From NCBI GenBank assembly GCA_030428025.1, contig JAUIBJ010000013.1, positions 1 through 17,963 of the forward strand: 17,963 nucleotides of DNA, given 5' to 3'. Positions 7,374-14,927 of this stretch are shown here, piece after piece (positions within the stretch are counted from its first letter, which is position 1; each line of letters opens with the position of its first letter). This DNA is from Alphaproteobacteria bacterium. Its GTDB lineage: Bacteria > Pseudomonadota > Alphaproteobacteria > Rhodobacterales > Rhodobacteraceae. A program made the position numbers and the translations under genes. The notes under the pieces were generated by a model. That model was not told the DNA's origin. It saw only the letters and a program-made list of their open reading frames with translations, and did not search any database.

Positions 7374-7399
7374 GTGAAAAATAAGACTCCAAAATTCAT
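7374..7399. promoter_or_regulatory. Candidate operator D (GTGAA-N16-TTCAT)
   Basis: This 26-bp element has the same spacing as sites A-C and one end base changed. It lies in the 269-base AT-rich gap between the CoA-transferase remnant and the solute-binding protein gene, about 175 bases before the ATG at 7575. It is the only plausible control region for the eight-gene operon that follows. TTGATT at 7353 could be a -35 element, but no good -10 partner was found. Confidence 0.5.
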
Positions 7400-7561
7400 T
7401 AAGCTCACTGTAGCTTGAGTGCATGTGTGGGTCGCAATGCGGGGGATTTTGACCGCCTCGACGCGCCATGACGGAATGGCCGATGAGCGCCTAAACCGGC
7501 CTCACCCCGCGCCTTGCCCGAAATGGCCGCTCGATGCTCTCTCGCAGGCGTCCTGGCGACC

Positions 7562-7568
7562 AGGGAGG
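7562..7568 (+). promoter_or_regulatory. Ribosome binding site that sets the start of the solute-binding protein
   Basis: AGGGAGG lies six bases before the ATG at 7575. It favours this start over an upstream in-frame codon at 7419, which would bury the twin-arginine signal behind 52 extra residues. Confidence 0.75.
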
Positions 7569-7574
7569 TTCGGA

Positions 7575-9191
7575 ATGGACAATCATGAAAAGACTTCGGG
7601 AAGACACGTGCTGGCAGCGCAGGTTACGCACGGCTTTGGTGCTGGGCGCATCTCGCGGCGCGACAGCATGAAGTTGCTCCTGGGGGCGGGGTTCACGGCG
7701 GGCGCTGCCGGGTCTCTTCTGTCGGCTGCCAGCCCGGCGCGCGCGGCGGAACCCAGGAAGGGTGGGCGCTTTCGCCTCGCCACCAACCTGCACGGCCCCA
7801 ATGACACGCTCGACCCGGTGATGATGGAATCGGGCCTCGATTACTACCGCAGCGCAGCCTATTACAACGGGCTCACGCGCTTCAACGAGGATCTGAGCCT
7901 CACCCCGGAACTTGCCGAGGAATACAGCGCCAACGCCGACGCGACCGAGTTTACTTTCAAGCTGCACCGGGACGTGGAGTTTCACGACGGCAAGAAGCTC
8001 ACCGCCGATGACGTGATCTACAGCATGAACCGCCATCTGGGGGAGGACTCCGTCTCTGGCGCCAAGGCGCTGGTGAGCATGATCAAGGAATGGCAGAAGG
8101 TTGATAGCCATACGGTCAAGGCAATTCTGGAGACGCCCAATTCAGACCTTCCGGCAATTCTCGCCACGGCGCATTTCAAGATCGTGCAGGATGGCGCTTC
8201 GGGAGAGCATTTCCAAAAACCTGCCGGAACGGGGCCTTTCGTTTGTGAGGAGTTCAGCCCCGGGATCCGCTCCATCGGGCGGCGCAACGAGAACTACTGG
8301 CGCGAAACGGCGCATGTGGAGGAGTTCGAGAGCTTCGCCATCACCGACAGCACCTCGCGGGTCAATGCGCTTCTCGCCGGGGATGTCGACATGATCATGG
8401 CCATCGACCCCAACCTGATCGACCAGGTGGAGGCAACCGACGGCATGGATGTGGTCTCCATCCCCTCCGGTGCCTATTCGGATATCGTGGCCATGCTCGA
8501 CCGCGAGCCGGGCAACAACCCTGATTTCGTGATGGGGCTCAAGTATCTGCAGCGGCGCGACCGCGTGGTGCAGACCATTCTTAAGGGGCATGGCACCATC
8601 GGCAACGATCACCCTATCGGGCCCGCCTACAACGAGCATTGCGCCGATCTCGAGCAGCGCGCCTACGACCCCGACAAGGCGAAGTTCCACCTCGAGAAAT
8701 CGGGGGTGACGAGTGCCTTGATCCATGCCGCCGACATCGGCAACGGTCTCGTCGATATGTGCCTGATGCTGCAGCGCGAGGCGCAGAAGATCGGCTTCAA
8801 TCTCGAGGTGAAGCGCGTACCCAACGATGGCTATTGGGGCACCGTGTGGATGAAGCAGCCGCTCATGGTTTCGAACTGGAACATGCGGCCTACCGCCAAC
8901 ACGATGCTCTCCTTCGCCTATGCCTCGACTGCGCCGTGGAACGAGTCGCAATGGAAGGACGAGACCTTCGACGAGCTTCTTCTGGCCGCGCGGGCCGAGC
9001 CGGATGCGGCGATTCGGTCGGAGATGTTCTGCGACATGCAGCGGATGATCCGCGACGGGGCGGGCACGCTTATCGCCGCGCATCCCAATCTCGTCGACGG
9101 CAAGGCGAGCCATGTGCAGGGCGTTCCCGAGATCCCGCTCGGGCCGCTCGGCAGCGGCGCACTGCCGGAAAGCGTCTGGATCGACGCCTGA
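7575..9191 (+). CDS. ABC transporter substrate-binding protein, family 5 (peptide/opine type), Tat signal
   Basis: This periplasmic protein captures the substrate for the importer encoded by the last genes of the operon. It has 538 residues, normal for family 5 (DppA/OppA type). The N-terminus carries a twin-arginine signal: SRRDSMK at 27-33, a hydrophobic stretch LLLGAGFTAGAAGSLLSAA and a likely cleavage after Ala57 (ARA|AE). Folded export is therefore expected. The mature part begins EPRKGGRFRLAT and contains family-typical segments such as VEFHDGKKLTADDVIYSMNR (about 135-154) and PAGTGPFVCEEFSPG. Related proteins bind dipeptides, opines, glutathione, nickel or N-acyl compounds, so the ligand cannot be called. 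It is the first gene of an operon whose permeases and ATPase come five genes later, the enzyme genes lying between. Confidence 0.93.
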   Translation: MDNHEKTSGRHVLAAQVTHGFGAGRISRRDSMKLLLGAGFTAGAAGSLLSAASPARAAEPRKGGRFRLATNLHGPNDTLDPVMMESGLDYYRSAAYYNGLTRFNEDLSLTPELAEEYSANADATEFTFKLHRDVEFHDGKKLTADDVIYSMNRHLGEDSVSGAKALVSMIKEWQKVDSHTVKAILETPNSDLPAILATAHFKIVQDGASGEHFQKPAGTGPFVCEEFSPGIRSIGRRNENYWRETAHVEEFESFAITDSTSRVNALLAGDVDMIMAIDPNLIDQVEATDGMDVVSIPSGAYSDIVAMLDREPGNNPDFVMGLKYLQRRDRVVQTILKGHGTIGNDHPIGPAYNEHCADLEQRAYDPDKAKFHLEKSGVTSALIHAADIGNGLVDMCLMLQREAQKIGFNLEVKRVPNDGYWGTVWMKQPLMVSNWNMRPTANTMLSFAYASTAPWNESQWKDETFDELLLAARAEPDAAIRSEMFCDMQRMIRDGAGTLIAAHPNLVDGKASHVQGVPEIPLGPLGSGALPESVWIDA

Positions 9192-9261
9192 CGCAAGACA
9201 CGTTTTCCGGTCCGGCCAGACGAGGTCGGACCGGGCCAACTCCTGACAACGAGATCACGAC

Positions 9262-10434
9262 ATGGATAACGGAGCTGCAAAGGTTCTCGTCTTCGCGCCC
9301 GAGGAATACGAGGCGCGGCTGGGCAGGCTTCGGGCGGTTATGGCGCGCGAAGGTGTCGATGCGATGCTGCTTTTCGGGCAGGACAGCATGTTTTATTTCA
9401 CTGGCTACGACCAGATCGGCTACTCTGTCTACCAGGTGCTCATCGTCTATGCCGATGGTCGACCCTGCACCTATCTCACGCGGTCGGTGGATGCCTTCAT
9501 CGTCACCCGCACCTCCATCGTGGACGACGTGCGCGCGTGGTATGACGACGATGCCAATAACCCCGCCGAGATGACCTTCGAAATCATCGCCGAAAGTGGC
9601 GGGGGTCGGGACAGGCGGATCGGGATCGAGACGAAGACGCACGGGTTTTTGCCTTTCTACTACGCGCAGCTCGTGAAGGCGGCGGGCGATCTGGAACTGG
9701 TCGATCTGTCCGACCCGGTCATGGACCTGCGGCTAGAGAAATCCCCCGCCGAAATCGCGCTGATGCGCGAGGCGGGGCGGTGCCTTGATGCGGGGCTGCG
9801 GGCGGGCTTCGGCGCGCTCGGTCCGGGGGTGCGCGAATGCGAGGTGCATGCGGCGATCGCGCAGGCGCTCTACGCGGCCGGGGCGGAATATCAGGCGGTG
9901 GGCCCCACGCTGGAAACCGGGCCGCGCACGCTCTACCAGACACATGGCGGCGCGCAGCGGCGCGCGATCTCGCCGCCCGAGCCGGTGACCATCGAGATCG
10001 GGTCCTGCTACAGCCGCTACCATGCCGTGGCCATGCGCAGCGCCTCGGTGGGCCCGCCATCGGACGCGCAGCGGCGGATGCATGGGCTCATTGACGAGGC
10101 GATCTCGCGCGGCATCGAGAAGATCGCGCCGGGCGTTCCCGTGCGCGAGGTGGCGGCTTCGATCAACGAGGTATACGAGCGGAACGGCCTCGGCGGGCGC
10201 AAGCGGCATGTGGGCTACGGCATCGGCGTGGGTTACCCGCCGACCTGGCTCGACAATCTGCGGATCAAGCTCACCGACGATCACGTTCTGAAGGCTGGGA
10301 TGACCTTCCTCGTGCATACTGTGCTCGACGACAAGGCGGCGGGCGTGGGCGTGGCGCTGGGCGACCCGGTGCTGGTGACGGAGACGGGGTGCGAGATCCT
10401 CACCGCCGTGCCCCGCGACATCTTTCTGGCCTGA
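9262..10434 (+). CDS. M24-family (creatinase/aminopeptidase fold) hydrolase lacking most metal ligands
   Basis: The protein is cytosolic with 390 residues and a two-domain creatinase-like arrangement: an N-terminal domain (about 12-150, with MLLFGQDSMFYFTGYDQ at 35-51) and a pita-bread domain (about 160-385). The five metal ligands of typical M24 peptidases are mostly absent by eye. The first aspartate site reads VTIEIG (242-247), the second reads AVAMRS (255-260), and the usual GHGIG reads GYGIGVGYPP (318-327). The penultimate glutamate region reads MTFLVHTVLDD (347-357). Only the last glutamate (Glu374 in VTETG) is kept. Metal-independent relatives include creatinase and ectoine hydrolase, so a C-N or amide-cleaving hydrolase without metal is more likely than a dipeptidase. 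His228 (YQTHGG) may match the catalytic His232 of creatinase. It begins 70 bases after the binding protein gene. Confidence 0.85.
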   Translation: MDNGAAKVLVFAPEEYEARLGRLRAVMAREGVDAMLLFGQDSMFYFTGYDQIGYSVYQVLIVYADGRPCTYLTRSVDAFIVTRTSIVDDVRAWYDDDANNPAEMTFEIIAESGGGRDRRIGIETKTHGFLPFYYAQLVKAAGDLELVDLSDPVMDLRLEKSPAEIALMREAGRCLDAGLRAGFGALGPGVRECEVHAAIAQALYAAGAEYQAVGPTLETGPRTLYQTHGGAQRRAISPPEPVTIEIGSCYSRYHAVAMRSASVGPPSDAQRRMHGLIDEAISRGIEKIAPGVPVREVAASINEVYERNGLGGRKRHVGYGIGVGYPPTWLDNLRIKLTDDHVLKAGMTFLVHTVLDDKAAGVGVALGDPVLVTETGCEILTAVPRDIFLA

Positions 10435-10445
10435 ACGGATATTCC

Positions 10446-10450
10446 TGGAG
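10446..10450 (+). promoter_or_regulatory. Ribosome binding site for the first triple-Rid gene
   Basis: TGGAG lies seven bases before the ATG at 10458. It supports this start over an in-frame codon at 10389 inside the M24 gene. Confidence 0.55.
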
Positions 10451-10457
10451 ACAAGCA

Positions 10458-11618
10458 ATGAAGCGCACACGGAACTGGCCCGAAGAGACATGGCATTTCA
10501 ACTTCGGCGACGTGGTCGCCTCGCAGACCGACCGCTGCGACGACATGATCTCGCTGATGGGGGTCGTCGCGCTCGACCGCAACGGGCAGCAGCGCGCGCC
10601 CTTCGATCTGGCCTGCCAGCTCGAAATCACCATGAACGAACTCGAAATGATCCTGCGGGGGGCGAGGGCCGATCTGGCCTCGGTGGTGAAGCTCGCCGCC
10701 TTTTACGTGGGCGGCAAGGAGGCGGAAGAGGAGGTGCGCCGTGCCGTTCTGGCGCGGTTCGAGGCCGACGCGCAGCCGCTTCTTACCTGCATGCCGGTGG
10801 ATGACCTTGCCTTTCCCGGCATGATGATCGAGATCGACGGGTTCGCTTTCGCGCGGGAGGATGGCACGGCGCAGGAGCGTTTCGCGCCCGCGCCCGGCAT
10901 GCTCGGCTCCGGCGCGCGACTCTATTACGAGAGCAGCGGCGCCGAGGTGAACCCGCATGACACCTTCGAGCGTCAATGCGCGGCGGCGGTGACCCATCTG
11001 CGGCGGAGCCTGGAGGCGGCCAAAGCTGCGCCCGAGGACGTTGCGCAGGTTTATGTCTACTATGCCAGCAGCGAGGAGACGAAGGACTGGAAGGTGGCGG
11101 GCGATGCGCTGGCGACGGCTTTCGGAGCCAAGGGACCGGCCGTAAGCTTCATCCCCCTGCCGCGTCTCGGCGGGCCGCATCGGATAGAACTCGATGCCAC
11201 GCTCGTCGTCGATGGAAGCGCGCGCACCGATACGGAACTTGCGCCGTGGCCGTGGCCGGGCGACTGGCCCTTCGTGCATGCGCTCCGGCGCGGCGACGCG
11301 GTGTTCGTGAGTGGCCAGCTTGCGCTCGATGGCAAAGGGGCCGCGCCCGAACCCGGCCTGATGGTGCCGCAGACGCGCATGGCGATGGAAAACATCGTGA
11401 AGCTCCTCGGCTCGCTCGGCGCGACCTACGATCACGTCAACAAGGTGCAATGCTGGTATAATGGCGCGGCCTCGGTCGATGCGCTCACGGAAAACGCGAT
11501 GATCCGCTCGAGCTACATGACGAAACCGGGCGGAACCTCCACGGGGGTGCCGGTGCCCTACAGCCCGCATCCCGATTGCCAGATCCAGATCGACGTGCAG
11601 GCGATGATTTCGAACTGA
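10458..11618 (+). CDS. Triple-domain Rid (RidA/YjgF/RutC superfamily) protein 1
   Basis: This 386-residue protein appears to be three Rid domains in a row, at about 15-132 (A), 146-252 (B) and 268-384 (C); a canonical RidA is about 125-130 residues and forms a homotrimer. Each unit has the Rid pattern of a beta hairpin, a long helix, a 'VxKxxxxY' strand and a final strand of the VEIEAIA type: MMIEIDGFAFA (122-132), HRIELDATLVV (241-251) and CQIQIDVQAMI (374-384). The clearest unit is C, with FVHALRRGDAVFVSGQLALD. None of the three has the arginine (Arg105 in E. coli RidA) needed for 2-aminoacrylate/imine deamination; the corresponding stretches read QPLLTCMPV, AVSFIPLPR and TSTGVPVPY. An arginine-independent or binding role is likely. 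It is 23 bases after the M24 gene and 36 before a second triple-Rid gene. Confidence 0.85.
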   Translation: MKRTRNWPEETWHFNFGDVVASQTDRCDDMISLMGVVALDRNGQQRAPFDLACQLEITMNELEMILRGARADLASVVKLAAFYVGGKEAEEEVRRAVLARFEADAQPLLTCMPVDDLAFPGMMIEIDGFAFAREDGTAQERFAPAPGMLGSGARLYYESSGAEVNPHDTFERQCAAAVTHLRRSLEAAKAAPEDVAQVYVYYASSEETKDWKVAGDALATAFGAKGPAVSFIPLPRLGGPHRIELDATLVVDGSARTDTELAPWPWPGDWPFVHALRRGDAVFVSGQLALDGKGAAPEPGLMVPQTRMAMENIVKLLGSLGATYDHVNKVQCWYNGAASVDALTENAMIRSSYMTKPGGTSTGVPVPYSPHPDCQIQIDVQAMISN

Positions 11619-11654
11619 TCGCGTGCCGCCGGAAACCTCGAAAGGACGCCACGG

Positions 11655-12857
11655 ATGAGCGACGAAAAACAGGTGCTGCGCGATGGAGCCGGGCGGGTTC
11701 TGGCGGTGCGGCGGCGCGGGATGGTCTGGGCGTCGGGTATCACGGCGGCGGGGAGCGGCCATGCCGGGCAGATCGCGGCCTGCGTCGAGGCGCTGCGCGA
11801 GACGCTTGACCGCGTGGGCTGCGGGCTAGAGGCGCTCGTTTGGCTCAACTGTTTTTACAGGCTCGACGAGGGCACCGATGAAGGCGAGATTGCCCGGATG
11901 CTCGCCACCCATCTGCCGGGAGAGATGGCTCTGACGCTTGGCCTCGTGCCCGTGCCCCATCTCGACGATGCCGAGGCTTGCGTGCTTATCGAGGGCGTGG
12001 CGATCTGCGGGGCCGATGGCAGTCCGGTGCCCAGCCTGCCCTTTACCTCCGGGGCGAGCCTGCCCCTGCCGGCGCCCTTCGTGCACGGGCTGCGGGCGGG
12101 CCGCATGATCTTCGTGTCCTCGCTCGGCCCGCTTGAGCCCGACGGCACCGTGGCGCATCCGGGCAATCTCGCGGAGCAGACCCATCAGGTGATGCGCCAG
12201 ATCGGCACCGTTCTGGGGGGCTTCGGGGCGGATTGGGGCGATGTGGTGAAGATGAACCGCTGGTATTCCGGCGCGGTCGGCATCGAAGATTTCGAGCCGG
12301 GTGCGCTTGCCTGCGCCTCCTATTTCGCCGAGCCGGGCCCTTCGGCCACCGGCCTGCCGGTGCCGCGCCACGCGCGCGAGGATGTCACCATCAAGCTCTC
12401 TTCGATTGCCATGCTGGGCGAGGAAGGCCAGCGCCTGCCCCGCAAGCATGCCTGGATCGAGGGAATGTGGGACTGGCACACGCCGCTGCCCTACAAGCAT
12501 GGGCTGGTCTGCGACGGCATGGTGTTCCTGACGGGGCAGGTGATGCTGAGCACGAAGGGCGAGGCCATCCACGCGCATAACGTGGCGGCGCAGGTGACGG
12601 GCAGTTTCGCCAACATGGCCCGCGTGATGGATGCGCTTGGATGCGGGCGCGACGAGGTGTGTCGCGTGCTCACCGTGCATGTGGACAGCGAGGAAACCGG
12701 CCGGCCCGATACCGCGGCGCTTCAGGAGCGGGAAACCGGACCGTACGGCATCGCGACCACCACCGTGCCGCTGCCGTTCCTCGCCTATGAGGGCATGGTC
12801 GTCGAAATCGACACCTTCGGCATGGTGGCCGAACGGAGCGGGCATGAAGACAGCTGA
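11655..12857 (+). CDS. Triple-domain Rid (RidA/YjgF/RutC superfamily) protein 2
   Basis: This 400-residue protein again has three Rid-like units, at about 12-118, 138-254 and 276-391. The middle unit resembles the third unit of the preceding protein: FVHGLRAGRMIFVS (142-155), RWYSGA (202-207) and PSATGLPVP (229-237), against FVHALRRGDAVFVS, CWYNGA and TSTGVPVP. The last unit resembles its first: LAYEGMVVEIDTF (376-388) against LAFPGMMIEIDGF. By elimination, and from QIAACVEALRETL against QCAAAVTHLRRSL, the first unit matches its second. The domain order therefore looks permuted (B-C-A). The canonical catalytic arginine is missing in all three. AAGGA stands before the ATG at 11655. The 3' end overlaps the next gene by 14 bases, implying coupled translation. 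The product may form its own pseudo-trimer or assemble with protein 1. Confidence 0.85.
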   Translation: MSDEKQVLRDGAGRVLAVRRRGMVWASGITAAGSGHAGQIAACVEALRETLDRVGCGLEALVWLNCFYRLDEGTDEGEIARMLATHLPGEMALTLGLVPVPHLDDAEACVLIEGVAICGADGSPVPSLPFTSGASLPLPAPFVHGLRAGRMIFVSSLGPLEPDGTVAHPGNLAEQTHQVMRQIGTVLGGFGADWGDVVKMNRWYSGAVGIEDFEPGALACASYFAEPGPSATGLPVPRHAREDVTIKLSSIAMLGEEGQRLPRKHAWIEGMWDWHTPLPYKHGLVCDGMVFLTGQVMLSTKGEAIHAHNVAAQVTGSFANMARVMDALGCGRDEVCRVLTVHVDSEETGRPDTAALQERETGPYGIATTTVPLPFLAYEGMVVEIDTFGMVAERSGHEDS

Positions 12858-13980
12858 CCTGCCCATCGTCGAGCTTTCCGGCCCGGGGCGCGCGCGCGGC
12901 CATGCCTACGGGGAGGCGCAGCGGGAGCGCATCGCCGAGGTGGTGGCCTGCTGGAGCCGCCAGCTAGAGGTCGATCAGGGCCTTCCGGCAGAGGCCTATC
13001 TGGCCGAGTTCCTGCGCAAGACGAATTTCCTGCCTGCGATCCGGCAGCATGCGACCGACCTGCTCGACGAGATCGAAGGCATCGCCGAGGCAGCCAACCA
13101 GCCCTTCGACACGATACTCGCCCTCAACCTGATGGACGAGGAATGGTGGTTCGGCGAGCAGCGCCGCGCGGCGGCAGGCGGCGAAGATCGGGGTGACAAA
13201 TGCACCGCGCTCGGTATCGCGGGAGAGGGCGCGCGGCCCACCTACCTTGCGCAGAACATGGATATCGCCGCGTGGTCCGAGGGCCGGCAGGTGCTCTTGC
13301 GGGTGAAGAGCGAAGACGGTTTGGAGCGGCTTATCTTCTCATTTGCGGGGCTGATCTCGCTCATGGGAATGAACAGCGCGGGCGTTGGCGTCTGTTGCAA
13401 TACCCTCATCCGCCTCTCCCGCAGCCGGAAGGGCCTGCCGGTGGCCTTCGTGTCGCGCAGCGTGCTGGGCCAGAAGAGTTTCGACGCGGCGGTGCGGTTC
13501 CTCAAGAACGTGCCACATGCCTCGGGGCAGAACTACATCCTCGGCGGCGACGAGCGCGTGGTGTCGCTCGAGTGTTCGGCGCACGCGGTGGCCGAATACT
13601 GGCCCGACCCGGACGATCACGGGCGCGTCTGGCACACCAACCATGCGCTTGCAAATACCGACGAGGCTCCGATCGCGCTTGGTGCCTACCGGCGCTCGCC
13701 CGAGAACTCGCTGGCACGCCACGCCTGCGCCGAACGGCATGTTCGTGCCATGAGCGCGGAGCCGAGCGTGGAGGCGATCAAGGCGCTGCTCGCCTCGCGC
13801 GAAGACCGGGATCACCCGGTCTCTCGGAGGCTCGACCCCGAAGGCGGCGTGATGGGGTATACCTCCGGCTCGGTCATTTATGCGCTGGCCGCTGCGCCTT
13901 ATCTCGAAATCGCGCCCGGCCCTCCGAGCGAAACCGACTACAGGCGCGTGGAATTCTCCCCGGGGGCTTTGGCGCGATGA
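12844..13980 (+). CDS. Peptidase C45/acyl-CoA:6-APA acyltransferase-type Ntn hydrolase
   Basis: This 378-residue protein is a probable self-processing N-terminal-nucleophile amidase or acyltransferase of the family of fungal isopenicillin N acyltransferase and bacterial relatives. It cleaves or transfers an acyl group at an amide bond. The N-terminal part (SGPGRARGHAYGEAQRERI) is the typical opening. The likely nucleophile is Cys120 in GDKCTALG, where autocleavage would leave an N-terminal cysteine; a lysine precedes it rather than the more usual glycine. Downstream are AQNMDI (136-141), FSFAGLISLMGMNSAGVGVC (166-184, just over half of it hydrophobic) and HTNHAL, matching the family core. The ATG at 12844 lies inside the end of the previous gene (14-base overlap). 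A start further upstream in frame would cover the Rid gene and is rejected. It probably removes an acyl group from the imported compound. Confidence 0.85.
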   Translation: MKTADLPIVELSGPGRARGHAYGEAQRERIAEVVACWSRQLEVDQGLPAEAYLAEFLRKTNFLPAIRQHATDLLDEIEGIAEAANQPFDTILALNLMDEEWWFGEQRRAAAGGEDRGDKCTALGIAGEGARPTYLAQNMDIAAWSEGRQVLLRVKSEDGLERLIFSFAGLISLMGMNSAGVGVCCNTLIRLSRSRKGLPVAFVSRSVLGQKSFDAAVRFLKNVPHASGQNYILGGDERVVSLECSAHAVAEYWPDPDDHGRVWHTNHALANTDEAPIALGAYRRSPENSLARHACAERHVRAMSAEPSVEAIKALLASREDRDHPVSRRLDPEGGVMGYTSGSVIYALAAAPYLEIAPGPPSETDYRRVEFSPGALAR

Positions 13981-14927
13981 TGTGGTGGCTCGTCCTCCGA
14001 CGCATCCTGATCGGGCTTCTGCTCGTCTGGATCGTTTCTGTGCTGGTTTTCGTGGCCACGCAGATCCTGCCGGGGGATGCGGCCGAGATCCGGCTGGGGC
14101 GCACCGCGACGGAGGAAACGCTCGCCGCGCTGCGCAAGCAGATGGGGCTCGATCGGCCGGCGGTGGTGCAATACGGCATGTGGATGAGCCGGCTCCTCTC
14201 GGGCGATCTTGGCATGTCGCTTGCGGGGGGCTCCTCGGTGGCCAGTCTGATTTCGGCACGGATCGGCAACACGCTCTTCATGGCCGGGATCGTCACGGTG
14301 ATTTCGGTGCCGCTTTCCATCGCGCTTGGCCTTTTGGCCGCCATGCACTCTGGCGGATGGATCGAACGGGTGATCACCTCCTGCACGCTGGGCCTCATCG
14401 CGCTGCCGGATTTCCTGATCGCGGTGCTGCTCATTCTCGTGCTGGCGGTCGGGGCAGGGCTCGTGCCCGCCGTGGCCTATATCGGCCCGGAGGATACGCT
14501 GCTCGAACGCCTCCACGCGCTCGCCTTGCCAATCCTCACGCTCGTGGTGGTGGTATCGGCGCAGATGATCCGCATGGTGCGGGCTGGCATTCTCAACGTG
14601 CTGAGCTCGCCCTATATCGAGATGGCCATTCTCAAGGGCGTTCCGCGCAGGCGGATCATTCTGCGCCATGCGCTGCTGAATGCCGTGGGCCCCACGCTCA
14701 ACGTGATCGCACTCAACCTCGCTTATCTGGTGAGCGGTGTCGTGGTGGTGGAGACGATCTTCGCCTATCCCGGCATCGCCAAGCTGATGATCGACGCGGT
14801 GCAGACACGCGACATGGCGCTGGTGCAGGCCTGCGCGATGATCTTCTGCTCCACCTATGTGCTGCTCATGCTCGCCGCGGACATTGCCGCGATCGTCTCG
14901 AACCCGCGCATCAGGCATCCCAAGTGA
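13977..14927 (+). CDS. Dipeptide/oligopeptide-type ABC transporter permease (DppB-like)
   Basis: This is an inner-membrane permease of 316 residues, normal for DppB/OppB. It opens with a membrane helix (LRRILIGLLLVWIVSVLVFV), followed by ILPGDAAEIRLG, then periplasmic MGLDRPAVVQYG. Several membrane helices follow, and the coupling segment SPYIEMAILKGVPRRRIILR lies near 217-236. The ATG at 13977 overlaps the TGA of the Ntn hydrolase gene as ATGA. It pairs with the DppC-like protein encoded next to form the channel for the family 5 binding protein at 7575. Its closest visible relative is the partial permease at the left edge. Confidence 0.95.
   Translation: MMWWLVLRRILIGLLLVWIVSVLVFVATQILPGDAAEIRLGRTATEETLAALRKQMGLDRPAVVQYGMWMSRLLSGDLGMSLAGGSSVASLISARIGNTLFMAGIVTVISVPLSIALGLLAAMHSGGWIERVITSCTLGLIALPDFLIAVLLILVLAVGAGLVPAVAYIGPEDTLLERLHALALPILTLVVVVSAQMIRMVRAGILNVLSSPYIEMAILKGVPRRRIILRHALLNAVGPTLNVIALNLAYLVSGVVVVETIFAYPGIAKLMIDAVQTRDMALVQACAMIFCSTYVLLMLAADIAAIVSNPRIRHPK

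Noticed and set aside
7419..7574. N-terminal extension of the binding protein from an upstream in-frame start
   Set aside because: It would place 52 non-hydrophobic residues before the twin-arginine signal. The ATG at 7575 has a strong ribosome site at 7562-7568.
8142..9239. 365-codon minus-strand frame opposite the binding protein gene
   Set aside because: Shadow of the family 5 binding protein; no domain, no start context.
10281..11762. 493-codon minus-strand frame opposite the first triple-Rid gene
   Set aside because: Low-complexity Arg/His-rich translation with no recognisable family, while the plus strand encodes well-formed Rid units with ribosome sites.
11826..12866. 346-codon minus-strand frame opposite the second triple-Rid gene
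   Set aside because: His/Arg/Gly-rich shadow without family features.
14107..14234. Possible frameshift in the DppB-like gene because several frames stay open here
   Set aside because: The DppB frame runs uninterrupted from 13977 to 14927 with all expected helices; the other open frames are GC-bias artefacts.
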